A DNA stretch of 64,000 bases from Cucumis sativus (GCF_000004075.3 NC_026660.2:27965498-28029497), one strand, 5' to 3'; shown: positions 36,847-50,329, numbered from the stretch's first letter. Numbers and translations: made by a program. The notes: generated by a model not told the origin, from the letters alone.

Positions 36847-39589
36847 CTATAGTAAAAAAAGCAATATAATAAAAAATCTGAAGCAAGACAGAAGAGAAGA
36901 ATAGCAACTAGTGAATTCTGATTCAGTTGAAATTTGAGCACTAGTTCTCGTGTCTTTTGTCAATCCTGGGCTAGAGTGATTACCTACTCCAGCAGCAACA
37001 GCGGGAGGAACCGTAGTAACATCTGGTTTCATTGGAAATAGACTCTTTTCCTCAATGTCATAACCTGCAATAAAACCCCAAACTTCTTTGACAATGATAA
37101 TGTGACAGAAAAGGACAGTTCATTTGTGGATGAAAGCGCATAGCACTTACAATCAAACTTCTTCCAGCCCAACACAAGCTTTTCCCGGTCAAATACAATA
37201 CGGTAGCCAGTCATGAAGTTTTCTACATAAAAGTAAAAAATAGAATCATGAGTAACTACGTCTCCAGAAAGGTAAGAGCTGGACTGAAAAAATGGACTAA
37301 ATGATCTGACAGCAAATCACCAAAACTTCCAGTTTATTGTCCAGCTTTCAACACCAATGTTACTGATCCAAGATGAAAGTGGATTTACTAGTTCAATACA
37401 AATATGTTCAATTGCAGCATAATCTACTTACGCCCAATTATATTCAGTTCAGCACTCTTGACCACGGCCAGGCAATAAATGAGTTCATTCTGCAAATTTG
37501 CAGGAAATATATTTAGGCTTAAGGAAAGAGCAGAGACAACTAAACAGAAACAACAGACTACCTGAGTGGAGATGACAATAATGGGATCATAGACAGGAAA
37601 GGGACCTCCACCTTTCATGGTTAAACTAATACCAGGCGTCAGAGAAGCATTTGCATCTGGACTGCCTTCATAAAGAGGTCAACAATAAAGGTTCATAAAT
37701 GTTGGATTGAGATTTTTTTAAAAATACATATAGGTTCAGCACATGACCTCATGTTATAACAATATTCAAAAGGTATCCTCGGATTAGGGGGGTGACGTCC
37801 ATCTCTTGTTTGTGCATGGAACTAAAAGAGAATGTAAACAAGTTCCATTACATTGAAACTTTATACAATTAATGCTGGATAAATGACGACAAATATTCAT
37901 CACTTGAAGTGCTCACACTTGCTGAAAGCTTGGAGTAGATTGGATCAGTAAAATATGAAAATGATGTCCCAGAGTCAAAAAGAGCAGTTATATCTGCATC
38001 AATCAGAGTAGTGCCTACTCGAATGCTAGTAACTGTGATATTATAGTTTGGGCTGAAATTGAGATGTGAAATACAAGAAACTTGATGAATATAGCGATAT
38101 AACTTGAATTTATTCGAATATTGATATAAAGCAACTCCAAGACTACACTTACTGTAATTGGTTCAGATTAAATGGGGTCTCTTCCTGCTCCAGACTACCC
38201 TTGTCTCCAAAATTGATCCTTCCAACTCCATCATCACTAAAGCACATAGAGAAAGAATTTGCCATCAAACCTTCTCTCGATAATATGCTAGGAACTGATA
38301 TCTGCTCCATGCCGAGCCCAAACAAGCCATTGGGAGCTGCAACATCAAGAAATGAGCCACTCTGTACCTGCCCACAACTGCACAGAAGGGGAGAAAGGCA
38401 GGGCAGTGACATGAGCAAAAAACAACAGTTTACATAACAGAGTTGCCCTGTCATGAGGTGCCTAATCAAATTAAGCTTAGAATTAGCATATACCAACCCA
38501 AATGTGATATATGCCTGAATAGGTTCTGAATGTTTATGTTCTGTTTTTAAGTGTAGAAGATCCTCTATCAATATTCCAGTAGTCGATGTTTCAGCTGATA
38601 CGTAGGAGACAACATAGGGACAATTGCCAAAGGCCTCTGTGCATTGATCACGCTGTGCACATAAGTTGTTATTGCAAGGAACAGTTTTACTAGTAGACGA
38701 CTTTTTGGGGCTGTACACACTCAACTCAAAATCCTGCATGATCGCACAATAGAAAAGACGAAGATTCAAAGACAGGTATCTCATTCTGAACATACACTGA
38801 TCAGCATTAAATAAAAACCTATCCTACTTTATTTATTAGTACGTCATTTGCTCATAAATTAAATATCTCGATCTGAAACATTAACAATAAATAATATAGA
38901 TGATTATTCATCTGAATGAAATAGCTAAAAGAGCTAATAATTCAAAAGCATTCCGAACAAATTCACTTTCCTAATTCGAATTTTACTCCAAGAAAAATAA
39001 GAATCAACAACAACAAAAGAAAATCACGAGAAGCATACGGAAGCGTAAGGAGATCCCTCCGTGGGCGCGCATCTACTACAATCACAAGGCACCCAAAACA
39101 GATCACTTCCAGTATCAAGTGCTACCATAAACTTCGTTCCTGGAGTTCCTAATTGTACGGTAGTGTAATGCAGACTGTAAAAAAAATCCAAAAAAAAAAA
39201 AAAAACATCAAACAATGCACTGAAGAGAAATATGAATCAAATAAAACCATCAAGCCAAAAAAAAAAAAAAAACTACCGTACAATCCCAAGGAGCTAATCC
39301 GAAAACTGGAATTTCCATCAGAAAAAGCGAGAGGACCATCAAACTCGGAGAGCCTCTGACCACGGAAGAAGCGATCACGGAAGGCTAGTTGAGCATAATA
39401 CTCAATGGTTCCTTTAACCGGCCAAGAATCAGGGAGAGTGAATTTACCGGAAACACCGGACCAGTTCTTGAGTTGATCGGAAAAGCGGTGGTGCATCTTG
39501 AAGGAAAAGATGGGGCGGGCAATGGCAAGAGAGGAGGGAAAAGAGGAAATGAGAAGGAAGAAGTGAAAGAAAGAGTAGAAGAAAGGCAT
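36847..39589 (-). CDS. Aspartic protease C (nepenthesin-like A1 family)
   Basis: Ten exons from high to low: 39589-39282, 39174-39039, 38733-38498, 38377-38153, 38052-37917, 37821-37748, 37661-37562, 37489-37432, 37222-37151, 37064-36847; 520 residues. Exon phases equal those of A and B, but the sequence is clearly older in divergence. Signal peptide (about 1-24); HHRFSDQLKNW; ALDTGSDLFWVPCDC (Asp123); ALFDSGTSFSYF (Asp328); QNFMTGYRIVFDREKLVLGW; a Ser/Thr-rich linker; and a hydrophobic C-terminal end (FFIILLFLL) consistent with membrane or GPI anchoring. It is the copy nearest OSCA4.1, as the single protease is in Arabidopsis as I remember it (At4g35880), so it is the likely ancestral member. 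The exon 3 and exon 6 donors (GTTGGT, GTCATG) are weak but keep the frame. Confidence 0.9.
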
Positions 39590-40336
39590 TGTTGAAGAAG
39601 AATGAGAGAGAAATTAGGGTTGTAAGAGGAAGAGGAAGATGAGATCTCTTTCTCCTTGGAGTGGAAGTAAGAAGAACTGGAAGTGTGTTTTTGAGAGTTG
39701 TATTATTATTATTATTATTTATTTGTGTTGAAGAGAGTGAAGGAAATTGGCAGGTGAGAATGGGACCCCTTTTGTTTTTATTTGACGGTTGAGGGAAGTT
39801 AAGTAAGCGCGCTTTTTTAATTTCGGGTCAAGGAATTTTTGTTGTCCAAACAGGCCCCGTCCACCACTCCACCCTTTTGTCCTCGCTCCGGAGTGTTTGG
39901 AAACGGAGATATGTAGTGATGTAACCCAGAATGGGACTGTTTCTATTCCGGATTGGGATAGTAGGTTCAATATTCTTCCTCCATTGCTATCTTGGAGGGA
40001 TTCTTAGCTCTTTTCAAATGGTTATAAATATAGTAATTTTGTTATATTTTATAAAGATTTACACTTAATTTTCATGAAAAATTGTGAAAGTAGAGTATTT
40101 AAATTCTAATATTCTATCTATTTTACTAAAAATAGGCAAGAGCAAAAATATGTATCTTCCTTTTCTCATTTGAAAAATGAATAAAAGAGAAAACATGTAC
40201 CTTCTTTGTATTTACAATTATGAAGACCCAAAAATGAATATAAATGAAGATTGTACAAGTAAACAAACTCAATAACAAAGCTATATAACAGCTTATGTAT
40301 CTTTGTCCACTTTTCCAAATGGTTTCTCTTATCTGT
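39590..40336. other. Promoter of protease C and 3' side of the next gene
   Basis: AT-rich with a short ATT run at about 39700-39720. No further gene seen. Confidence 0.4.
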
Positions 40337-40949
40337 TCATGTAGGCGAGGCTGAGGTCAGGTTGAACTTATCCGAAAGGTTGGTCCTTGAAAATGGGGAA
40401 TGAATCTCCATTTGATGAAGAAAATACATGTCATGAACCAGTGGATTCTCTGTTCTTCCTGGCGGAGAACCTGAATAACACGATGGGTAGCAACCGGAGG
40501 ACAAGCAATCTCTCCCTTCAACATTCTGCACATGTATTAAACATTTATGGATTATTTACGATGATTTTCATTACGTGAATCCATTAATAAGTTTCACCAA
40601 AAAGAAATTCATTTCCTAACCTTTCCTTCGATGATATTGAGAATCTCACTTCTTGAATCGCCACTTGATTGGCTGGAGAAAGAAAGAGAAGCAAATTAAG
40701 CAAACGTGGTGGTGTGTTAATGGAGCTTAATTCTTAAAGTTGGAATGTAAAATTTTGTCACTATGTTAGATGAGAAAGTGACCTGTGAATGTGATGGGCG
40801 CATATGAGAGGGGCAAGGAAACTTGGGATGGCAGGCTCGAGACGACGAGGCTTGGGGCATAGAGGGAGACCATTATTGTCTTTGAAACCATGTTGATTTG
40901 TTTCAAGATCTGAATCAACAAGATTGCTCTTGGTTGCTCTATGATGCAT
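40337..40949 (-). CDS. Small uncharacterised plant protein with [11 protein letters not shown] motif
   Basis: Exons from high to low: 40949-40783, 40672-40621, 40525-40337; 135 residues in one frame. An in-frame stop lies upstream of the ATG, which fixes the start. Visible blocks: [36 protein letters not shown]; a short polar middle; [18 protein letters not shown]; and [18 protein letters not shown] at the end. There is no signal peptide or membrane segment, and basic and Pro/Ser-rich parts suggest a soluble, largely disordered protein. The GSPP-R-NPL block resembles an uncharacterised plant family (I recall NPLxxDxxF in Arabidopsis members), but I cannot assign a function. Codon choice and splice sites look normal, so I consider the gene real. 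Confidence 0.7.
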
Positions 40950-42440
40950 CTTCTTTTTGTTTCCCGTTTCTTGTTGTTCCTGGAACTATCACAAGTGAAA
41001 GAAAAGAAAGGCAAAGATGACAAGTTGGAACTCAGAATTCAAGGTGAATTTTGATTTATACTTTGTAGAGTTGGAGTGTATGTGCATAAGCCACATGTTA
41101 GAGAGGCAAAAGGAAAGAGAGAATTCACTTGGCAAAGAGAAGTTATAGGAGCACATGAGAGACTTCGTTGAGTTTATTTGATTTCTTCCTAGTTTTTCTC
41201 TTCTCCCTACAAATTATTTGGTCCATCCACATTTTCTTCATTCAAAACTTCACCAAAATTTCTCTCCATTGACCAAAATCACGTACATTCTTTCACAAAC
41301 ACAAATCTCCCAATCCGCTGTTTATAGTCAGCATCACAGTCAGCCTAAGGTAATTTAATCATGTGCTTTTTATTTCTTAAAATGAAACGGACAATAAAAT
41401 TTTACTCCAATCACTTCAAACTCTTTATAATCAATTCAACTATGAGAATGTCACTACCACATGTATTTTTATATATATTTTATGACAGATTTGTTCTTTG
41501 TCCACATTTGAATCACACATGTGATGTTTATTTTTTCAGTACAAGTCTGTCCTTCTTTACCTACACATGAATAAGGATGATCGAAATCATTGAAAAACAC
41601 CATTGCCCAAATTAAAAGTTCCAAGGACTAAAAAAAGTTGAGTGATGGGTTGTGTACTTTAATCTTATATCTTTTAGTGTAGGTCTTAAAATCACTTTGG
41701 TAAAGTTTCCAACCATCCACAGACATACTTCTAATCAATATAAATTAATTTAATATTTAATTTTACTCTTTTTAAATACAATATTTATATTGACAAAAAA
41801 TAGCGATTTTAACGTTTCATAATCATTCTCCCAAACATTGGCTTAATCTCAATCTCAATGATTCATAGAATTGGGGAGAAGTGCGGAATTTTACAAAGTA
41901 ATAATAAATTGATCTACAATATTACATAATCAAACCGTAAAATTCACAAGGGCAAAATGATTCAGTTAACAATATACAACTAAGTGTATTTAAAACATAT
42001 GAATCTCAAGTCTCAACATTGATAATTCTTTTTCAGAGATGCTAATGTTTTAGCATATGAAATGACAGAATCTCAACAAAAAGAGGGCAAATGGTAATCT
42101 AAAACATGACCCAAAAGAAGAAAAAAAAAAGTCACATCTCAGCTGCAGCTATCAGTGTCAAAAAGAGGCTTTGGCTTCGTTTTGAACACAAGGAATGAAC
42201 TAGCTTCCTTGTGAAAATGAATGCATGTCTAGCCAGCAAGAGATAATTCACAGTCCCGATTGCTTGAAAATCACGAGGAAATGAGAGAGTGAACAAAAAT
42301 TAATTGCATCAGAGAGTGTATACTTTACAGTACATGTAAATTTTGAGAGAATGAATGAGAGTCCTCAACTATTGTACTTACAGGGCAAGATTACAATTCA
42401 ACTAACATACGTGTAAGCGAGTTGCATGCCAAACCCGAAA
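40950..42440. other. Spacer before the OSCA4.1 3' end
   Basis: Contains the promoter side of the small gene and the 3' untranslated region of OSCA4.1 (about 42100-42440). No other gene seen. Confidence 0.45.
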
Positions 42441-44870
42441 TCATGACTGCTGATATGTATCCCAGTCGAATTTAGGTTGGGAATAGACCTCGTAATCAAT
42501 GGCTCCATCTACAACTGAATCAATTGTTTGAATGCCCTCCAACAGCATTCTTTGATACCCATCATCATAAGAAGGTAACAATTTGTACATAACTAGTAAC
42601 CCAAGTGTGAATATCGCTTGTAGCTTTGTCGAGTCTCCATTTACCGAGAAGAACAAGAGCATGGAGAGCAGGAACAAGTCAACACAGAATCGCATGATCC
42701 CAAGAACTGTATCCATCAACCTCCCATCGTTGCCAGCAGGAAAGCCGCTTACTCTATAAATGAATAGAAAGTTGTACTTATCAACAACATATCTATATCC
42801 AAAGTATGCTGCACCAATCGGAACCACCAGTGGAGCGAAGGAAGAATATATCATGGTGAGGGCAAAAATTGTTAAATTGAATGCATAGTATTGGGCAAAA
42901 TCGAACTTCTGTTTTGGTGCAGTTGAGGTTCTATTGACGGGATATATGGAAAGATCTTGTCCCTGCAAATCCATATCAATCAGTCTTGGGGAGTCATCCG
43001 GTAGTAATGCTCTCTCAAGACTATCTATTTCCTGGTACTCTAATGGGTACTCTTCACTTTGTTCAGGAACCAGCTGGAGCATGTCATTTTTTCGAAACCT
43101 TCGAATCTTCTTCTTTATCCATGGTATTGGAGCCAATAAGTCAAAAGATATGCCCAAGAAAGTGCTCGTGATTAGAAAAGCAACAGACGAAAGGCATGAT
43201 CTTGAAAGAAATGATGAACTCATGTACTCCTCAATTCTCTTGCAATCTTCACTATCTAAATAGCACTGTCCCATCCCAAGGATTGCACTCTCTAAAGATG
43301 ACTCAACGAGAGCCCTTAGAAGGATGAGGTTCACTAGGAAAAAGCAAACCATTTTTAAAAGTGCAGCTCTCTGCTCCCCAGATACAGTAAGATGCCGTTC
43401 AAACTTCGAAAGATATGAAAGAGCTGATGGAATTATTATGTACATACTCACAAAGATAATAACATTCGGCAGAAACTGAAAGATGAGACTGCCTAACCAG
43501 CTAGAACTTTGAACCCAATCCAACCATGACTGGGCATTATCCATCACCTCAGCATTGATAATTCTCCCAGCACTCTTTACAGCAGTGATCACAGCAAGAG
43601 GAGAGCTAAAGAACAAGAGCATTAAGAGTAGGCAAGAGTTCACAAATATTCTCCGAAGTCTCAATGATAGTTTAGTTGATCCCAAATGATTCCAGTAAAT
43701 ATCAGTTGCCAAGGGTGCCCGATCCACTTTCCATTGGTTTCTTTGAAGCCGTAACTCCATGACAGAAAAGAACTTCCCAATTCGTCTCTTCTTTTCGTTT
43801 CGAAAATCCATAACTGCTTTATTGGTAGCATAGATATCCTTGAACATAACAAAAGCAACCCCAGCTCCAGGTGCACGCCCTTCCTTGTAAGCAGCCAGTT
43901 CAGTCTCCAAGTTGGCTCTCAATTCTTGCAGCCGTTGTAGCCTCTCCTCATTTGTGTAACCAAATTTATCCATCATCTGAAACCACATATCTTTTACTCT
44001 CCTCCAAATATACGGCATCCAACCGAAGAAAACCTTCAAGCAATTGCCTCCATATTCCTCTCCATCTTCATTAGTTACAAGACAAGAATGCATTCGTTCT
44101 ACCAACTGTGATATTTCTTCCCTAACCTTGACCAATTCTGTAGCCAAATCATCCAAAGCGCATAAATTCATAGGCATTATAACCTTATAAATCTTCCCAG
44201 GATACTTATGCTGGAAATACTCTAATATTGCAGCCCTATCAACTTCTAAGGTTTTAGGAATCCCTTCCACCATTATAGTGAATATGGCAGTCGAATCAGC
44301 AGCAGGATCACTTAAATTCCCATTCCCATCTCTAAATCTAGTTATCTTCAACCTCCTCTCAATGGCAGAAATACCAAAATGCACAAAGAAAACAACAACC
44401 ACCACAAAAGCAAAATGCACCCAAAGTAAAACCGAACCTTTCTCAATGTGATTAATCGTCGTTTTCGAGAATTGATCATTCAATACAGCCTTTCCCGCAT
44501 AGAGATTAAGCGGAAGCAACACTGAAACCGACAAAACCGCAATTGATAATAAAACCGCACAGCTCCCACCTTCGATCAAAAGGAACTGCGCGGCGTCTGC
44601 ACCACAATGGCGCGCAATATCCCGACAAGTCGCATGCCACACCGCAAGAAGCTTGGTGACCAATCCAGAAGGACCAGGAATTCGACGGTGGTCGCTTCGA
44701 AGCTTCACAAATAGAAATATGAAGAGGCAAGAGAAGGCACCAATCATCGAGATATTCAACAAGTATTCTATATTACCATACCAGGAAGTAACATCACTGG
44801 AGGAGCCACCGTCATCGGATGAGGGAGGGGGAGAAGACGGCTGATTCACAAAGGAATTAAAAGGAATCAT
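42441..44870 (-). CDS. OSCA4.1: OSCA4.1-type hyperosmolality-gated / mechanosensitive cation channel (CSC1-like)
   Basis: A single exon of 809 residues. The chosen start ([13 protein letters not shown]) is the second in-frame ATG; the first, at 44921, would add 17 residues not expected in the family. Domains: N-terminal membrane segment (about 42-60, [17 protein letters not shown]); two more around 105-125 and 150-175; a long cytosolic loop (about 180-395) with [13 protein letters not shown] at its end; then the DUF221/TMEM16-like channel core (about 415-760) with [28 protein letters not shown] and [13 protein letters not shown]. Family members are membrane-tension-gated, calcium-permeable channels. 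The match to Arabidopsis At4g35870 as I remember it is very close along the whole length, including the ending FDWDTY. That gene is also reported to act in vacuolar trafficking (GFS10). Confidence 0.95.
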   Translation of the reverse strand: MIPFNSFVNQPSSPPPSSDDGGSSSDVTSWYGNIEYLLNISMIGAFSCLFIFLFVKLRSDHRRIPGPSGLVTKLLAVWHATCRDIARHCGADAAQFLLIEGGSCAVLLSIAVLSVSVLLPLNLYAGKAVLNDQFSKTTINHIEKGSVLLWVHFAFVVVVVFFVHFGISAIERRLKITRFRDGNGNLSDPAADSTAIFTIMVEGIPKTLEVDRAAILEYFQHKYPGKIYKVIMPMNLCALDDLATELVKVREEISQLVERMHSCLVTNEDGEEYGGNCLKVFFGWMPYIWRRVKDMWFQMMDKFGYTNEERLQRLQELRANLETELAAYKEGRAPGAGVAFVMFKDIYATNKAVMDFRNEKKRRIGKFFSVMELRLQRNQWKVDRAPLATDIYWNHLGSTKLSLRLRRIFVNSCLLLMLLFFSSPLAVITAVKSAGRIINAEVMDNAQSWLDWVQSSSWLGSLIFQFLPNVIIFVSMYIIIPSALSYLSKFERHLTVSGEQRAALLKMVCFFLVNLILLRALVESSLESAILGMGQCYLDSEDCKRIEEYMSSSFLSRSCLSSVAFLITSTFLGISFDLLAPIPWIKKKIRRFRKNDMLQLVPEQSEEYPLEYQEIDSLERALLPDDSPRLIDMDLQGQDLSIYPVNRTSTAPKQKFDFAQYYAFNLTIFALTMIYSSFAPLVVPIGAAYFGYRYVVDKYNFLFIYRVSGFPAGNDGRLMDTVLGIMRFCVDLFLLSMLLFFSVNGDSTKLQAIFTLGLLVMYKLLPSYDDGYQRMLLEGIQTIDSVVDGAIDYEVYSQPKFDWDTYQQS

Positions 44871-47800
44871 CGAGTAAGAGCTTCGTCGGATCTCAGAACG
44901 TTGAAATGAAAAATTACGCAATCAAATTCGAGATTCTTCGCGTGTAAACAGCGGTTGGCATCAACAAATTGAATCATGAAAACGCATCGATACCTCAATT
45001 CGAACGATAAACAGCTCAAATTCGAAAAAAAACAATTTAAAGGCCTTAGGGCTTTAGAATCAAATCATTTCCCGTTCGCAATTACATATGATATGAACAA
45101 TTCCCCCTCCGACTGGGTGTATGAATTGAAGATTCACGAACAGGGATTGTGATTTTGTGAATGGCTCTCCAGATTGAAATCGGAAATTGAAATATCAAAT
45201 TTATTTGGGAAAAAATTTAAATTGTTGTTTTATCTTTTCCCTGGACATTTGGAGCCTTAGTCAAGGCTAACTTAAAATCAAATATATATATATATATTTG
45301 ATAAAAATATTAATCATACTCTCTTTTTTTTCTTTTCTTTTTTGGAAAATATTCATTTTTGTACTTTCTCTTCCCAATTTGGAATTTATATTTATCTTTT
45401 AAAAAAACTGATTTTTATCTCATTTTTATTTTTAAACCCTCTAAATATAAGTTATTATAAATAAACAAACTCTCTAAAATAATTTAGCAAAAAACACCTA
45501 AAGTGAGTGATGAATGAAATAAGAAAATGTCACCCCAAAACTACTCAATTGTTTGATCAAAAGTGTATAGGATTAAGTACATGTTCGAGATACTATATTC
45601 AACGCCAAACAACATTTGAAATACCAAACAACGTTTGAATGCTATGTTCTAAACTAAACTAACTTGAAGCTATTGTAATATTTTTTTTCGGTGGATTTTC
45701 TTTCTTCCTTTTTCATAATTTATTTTTTTCACTATTTTCGTGACATCTCTTAAATGTTTATCTCATCGGTTCAATTCACTTGTTAATCTCATCGGGTACT
45801 AAACTTATACTTATAAAATATATAAAAAGGTTGAATTATAAATTTAATCTTTAATTAAATTTATAAATTTACTAAACACACAATCTAAACGAAAAGGTTC
45901 CGTACACATAAAATTAAATTAAGATGGAGTACACTACTTGATTTCTTAAGATGAGAGAGTGTTTAGACATTAAATTATAATTTAAATTTGAAATACTAAT
46001 TAAGGTGTTAAAAGAAAAACTAATTAAGAGTTGTAATTGATGAAAGTAGGAAAGAGACATTAGAGGCCAATATTGGGCTTATATTCCACGGTGAAAAGCC
46101 CACAAAATATGGGTGAGCATTTCTCGAGGCAAGACAGAACATTCACCATCCACTAACTCAATTCCTTCCCCAATTTGAATAATACACATTCTTTCTCTTG
46201 TTTACTCTCTTTTCTTTTTCACCCATTCTAATATGAAAGTTTTATTAAAGAATCTCTTGAACCTTTAACGACTTATTTATTGTGTTAGAAAGGTGGAATT
46301 ACTTGAAAATTTATTAATATGGTTCAAATTTATTTATTTACTATTTTACCTGATTGGTTAAATCTATTTTACGTTATGATAGTACTACAAATTTAAGAAA
46401 CATCCAATTTTTAAAAAAATTAATGATTCAAAGTGTGGGAATAATTTTAGACAAAAAAATATATTTTAAGAGTAGATAAACATAGAGCACTTAATTTTTT
46501 TTATTTTTTTGCTAGAGTTAGATATATTTATGTTGGGCAGCAAGAAAATTGCATTTGAATGGAATGGAGTGAACGTATTTATTAGTTAAGTTGTAAGGTA
46601 TTTGAAGTACAATCATATTTATGTATAGCTAAAAAAAATAGATAATTGTTTTTAATTGTTACTTCTACCATACAATATTGTAGTTAGGCAATGATTCAAA
46701 TGTGAAATGTATGATAAAAGATACACATAATTTAATGAAAGTTATCTATCATATTTGTATTGTATTTTTTTTTTTTTTTTTGTCTACTTCTTGAGAAAAT
46801 GCAATGCTAAATATATCTTAATATTTTTTTATTACAAATTTAGTCGTCATAGTTTAAAATAGGCTCAACTTTATCTTTTACTTAGTGTTTTTAATTAATG
46901 TATTTATAATAAACTTTGGGTTTGGCCATTTAAAGTCAAAATTTACCAAATTTTGTGGAATAACAATAATAATATCAACCATGTATAAGTGAATATATTT
47001 TCAAACATACGAAAAAACAAATTATTTACAAAAGAAAAAATCACTAAAATACAAGATTTATTACCTTTACTTTTGTATAAAATGTAAATAATTTGTTAAC
47101 TTTTCTATTTTTTACAAATACCTTTTTTCCAAATTTATAATAAATTGTTAATAAGCAAACAAAATAAAAGAATCAATCAATTAAGGTTAAAAATAATTTA
47201 AAGATTTTTCTTTTAAATACTTCAAAATACTAAAATAAAATTAACTTAAAAGTATAGAAACCAAAATCTAATACTAGAATAAAAGTAATTTAAAAATATA
47301 AATATTAAAATAATATTTTAACTCAATTTATTGAAAAAACAATCAATATAATCGACCAGCATGTGAATTGGGCAATGGTCATATCACATATGAGATGGGG
47401 AAAAGAGGGGTTGGGTTTGGCATAGTTGGTGGACGCAGCACGAGATTAACACACCGCTGGTTCAGGTTTTGGCTCAATAATCACACACACAACAAAAGAG
47501 TTGCATTTATTAGAAAATTAAACCCAAAAAATAAACAATTCAACTCCTATATATCAAATTAAATTTTATAAACTTAGTTAATGACTATTTATCAAATGTA
47601 ATGGGTGAATTATTACAAACTTAGAATAATTTAGATTACTACCTACATATTTTATAACCTTTCAACTTGTAGTCAATGAGAATGCATTCATAGAATGAAA
47701 AACTAATCTATCACATATAACGTGTAACAATATCGAGGTCAAAGTTTATGAGTTTTACAGGAAGACGAGATGAAATATAACTTCAATTTCAAGTTATCAA

Positions 47801-48037
47801 ACTTTTTAAAATATAAATTGAATCTAATTCAATTAAACTAAAACGATATAAAACTAGTCCAATTCAACTATTATGATATGAGAGTTAGATAAATTAACTT
47901 CCAACATTTTCTTCCTTCTAATTTTGATTTTTCTTTCCTTTTTGTCTTTTCATTTGAATAAAAACGATAAGAGCGTAGCAGTTGATATTGGTAAAAATAA
48001 AGGAGGAGGAAGGCGGTTAGAGAAAATAAAGGAGGAA

Positions 48038-48075
48038 CACGTGGCAATATTGACTCAGAAACGAGGCGACACGTG
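48038..48075. promoter_or_regulatory. Pair of G-box / ABRE-like elements
   Basis: CACGTG at 48038-48043 (within ACACGTGGC) and again at 48070-48075 (within ACACGTGT). They are 32 bases apart, close to three helical turns. Paired ACGT-core elements are the usual form of an abscisic-acid response complex. The PP2C ATG lies 2.3 kb downstream, so the link to that gene is uncertain. Confidence 0.4.
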
Positions 48076-49678
48076 TGCATACCAAAAGAAGAAGAAAAGA
48101 AGGTCACAGGAAGAGAAGAGATAAGCACGAGGGGACGGGAACTAATTACCAACCAACATTGCCTCATTCTTTTAATTACGCTCTCTTTTTCTCACCTTCC
48201 CTTCCCATAATATCTTCTTCTCAGTATATCAATTTATTCATTGTCTTTTATCGTTCTAAATTATAAACTAATAATTTTATCGATTTAAATTTATAGATTA
48301 TACAATAAATATTTATATTTATTAATTTATTAATTTAAATATTATTTAAATTTTCTATTATATTTTATTTTAATATAATTTATACAAATTAAGAATTTAA
48401 ATTAAAATATTTATAGAATTTTGATGTTTAAATTAATATAACCATTAACTTAGAGTTTAATTGATACGGCTGTTGATTTAAGGTTTACGGTAATCAGTTT
48501 TACAGTTCACAATATAAATTGACATTTTTCATACTATTTATTAAATAAATCATCACAATAAACAAAAATGTATAGTTTATAATTGAATGTTTATTTAATT
48601 TTCGTTAACAAATATTTTTAAAAATAATAAAACAATAAAACTAATTACAAAATATAATAACTTAAATAGGACAGAGAGAATTTAACTGGTTTTTTATTAT
48701 TTTTTTTAATCTATTAGCATTGTATTATAAGGAGACTAAAATTAAGATAGAATGAAACTAAAACTTTAAAATTAAAAATATATGAAATTAAAATTAAGCA
48801 ACCTTGAAGGAAATGGATAACTTAACTTAATTTATCTTATATTAAAAATATGATTTAATTTTTTTTTGATGATATGAGATTTGCTACATGAGTTTTAAAA
48901 ATACACTTTTAGTCTCCAGGTTTATATGAATACACTTATTTGGTCTTCGACTTTTTAAAACATACTCGTTTTAGTAATTATTATTTAAATTAAATTGATA
49001 ACTTATACTAATCATATATTCTCTAAAACTGTTTTTTTTTTAATTTTAAATATCAATGTATTTACTTTTAGAAAAACCAAATACTGTATTTTTTAAGTTA
49101 TAAAAATAGTAAATTTAAAAATATAATCATCTAATATGTTTAATTACTAACCGTATTTAAATACAAAAGGTTTTTTCTTTTATTATTATTTTTTGCAATT
49201 TTTCAATCAAATTTTAAAACTCTTAGATAAAAAAAATATATTTGGAAGTTTCCTACATTTTCTTAATAAAATATCTCTACAAATAGAAAACCAACTTTTG
49301 AAAATTATTATTTTTCATAGATATCTTCTCAATACCAACTGTCCCAATTCTCCATTTGATCTGACGAGAACTTCAAAAGTCGAAGCAAAATCATAATATA
49401 ATGGCGATGATCAGTCATATTGTTCTATTCTATTCCTCCCGTTTGCATCCACTTTCTCTGTCTCCGGTTTATATTTGTGGAGCCCATTGAAACACCCATT
49501 TGCATTTCGCCATTTTTGCCTTTCCGCCATAGCTGGACGAGTTCTAGCGAGGTGCCACCCCACGTAGAACGAAGGACAAACCTATTTCGATTCTTCTTTT
49601 CTTCTCAAACCCACTTCATTTGATCACACGGATTCTGGGTTTTTCTTCTCCTTCTTCAGTTTTCATATTGCCTCAAAA

Positions 49679-49825
49679 ATGGAGCAAAATAGTTTGGAGA
49701 GGTTTTTCTTTATGGTGGCTGATGAATTTGAAAACCCGTTTACCTACTGTTTTCGTTTGATGGATTTGTGGATCTACCAATTTTTAGATGTCAATCGTTT
49801 TCACTTGGTATCATTCAGTAGCTGA
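49679..49825 (+). other. Possible upstream open reading frame in PP2C leader
   Basis: A clean 48-codon frame (MEQNSLERFFFMVADEF and on) lies 500 bases before the PP2C start. If transcription begins before 49679 and the segment is not spliced out, it would be an upstream frame able to reduce PP2C translation. Its reality is not shown by the sequence. Confidence 0.25.
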
Positions 49826-50329
49826 CTGAACTGATCGAAGAGCCCAATTGCAGAGTAAGTTCGTTTTATTTGTTCATCGTCTTTTATTCCTGTAGTTTGT
49901 GTTTTTCTTTTAGTTTTTTCGAAACTTGAGCATGAGGATGAGTTGTTTTTTTGGTTCGGTTGCTGGATGTGAAGGCATAGTTTCTGATTATGTGTTTGTT
50001 GTAGCCCTTTACAGTTTTGATATTTAGTCAACGAATTGTGGGAGTATTTTTTATTTCTTTTTATGTTTAGAACCTTAGTTTGAGGCAAAGAGTTGACGGG
50101 TTTCTGTTGTATTGTGGGTTTATTGTAGTTCATCGAGATAATTGACCGAAATATGCAATTACAGGAGCCACTTATCAGGTTGAGGAGTTTTGCTGCTTCG
50201 AGTTGTGAGTGATTTCTTTTCTTCTTATTTGCTAGTTGGGAGACCCGGTTAGTGCAATTTTTTGGACCGAATGATATGGTTATTCTTTTTGAACGTGGAG
50301 TTAAAAAGCTAGAGCTGATGAAATGAGGG

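Larger units (their letters stand above)
44871..50329. other. Long AT-rich spacer with PP2C promoter and leader
   Basis: No protein gene seen between OSCA4.1 and the PP2C. About 47900-48200 is richer in GC and carries two G-boxes. From about 49400 the sequence looks like promoter and leader of the PP2C, with CT-rich tracts and possible leader introns. Confidence 0.5.

Noticed and set aside
44871-44921. Upstream ATG of OSCA4.1 giving 17 more residues
   Set aside because: The family begins near the second ATG, followed by the acidic Ser/Pro stretch and [10 protein letters not shown].
47871-48266. Three overlapping frames of 60-100 codons
   Set aside because: Lys/Arg- or Phe/Leu-rich readings of purine-rich DNA on opposite strands; no sign of a gene.
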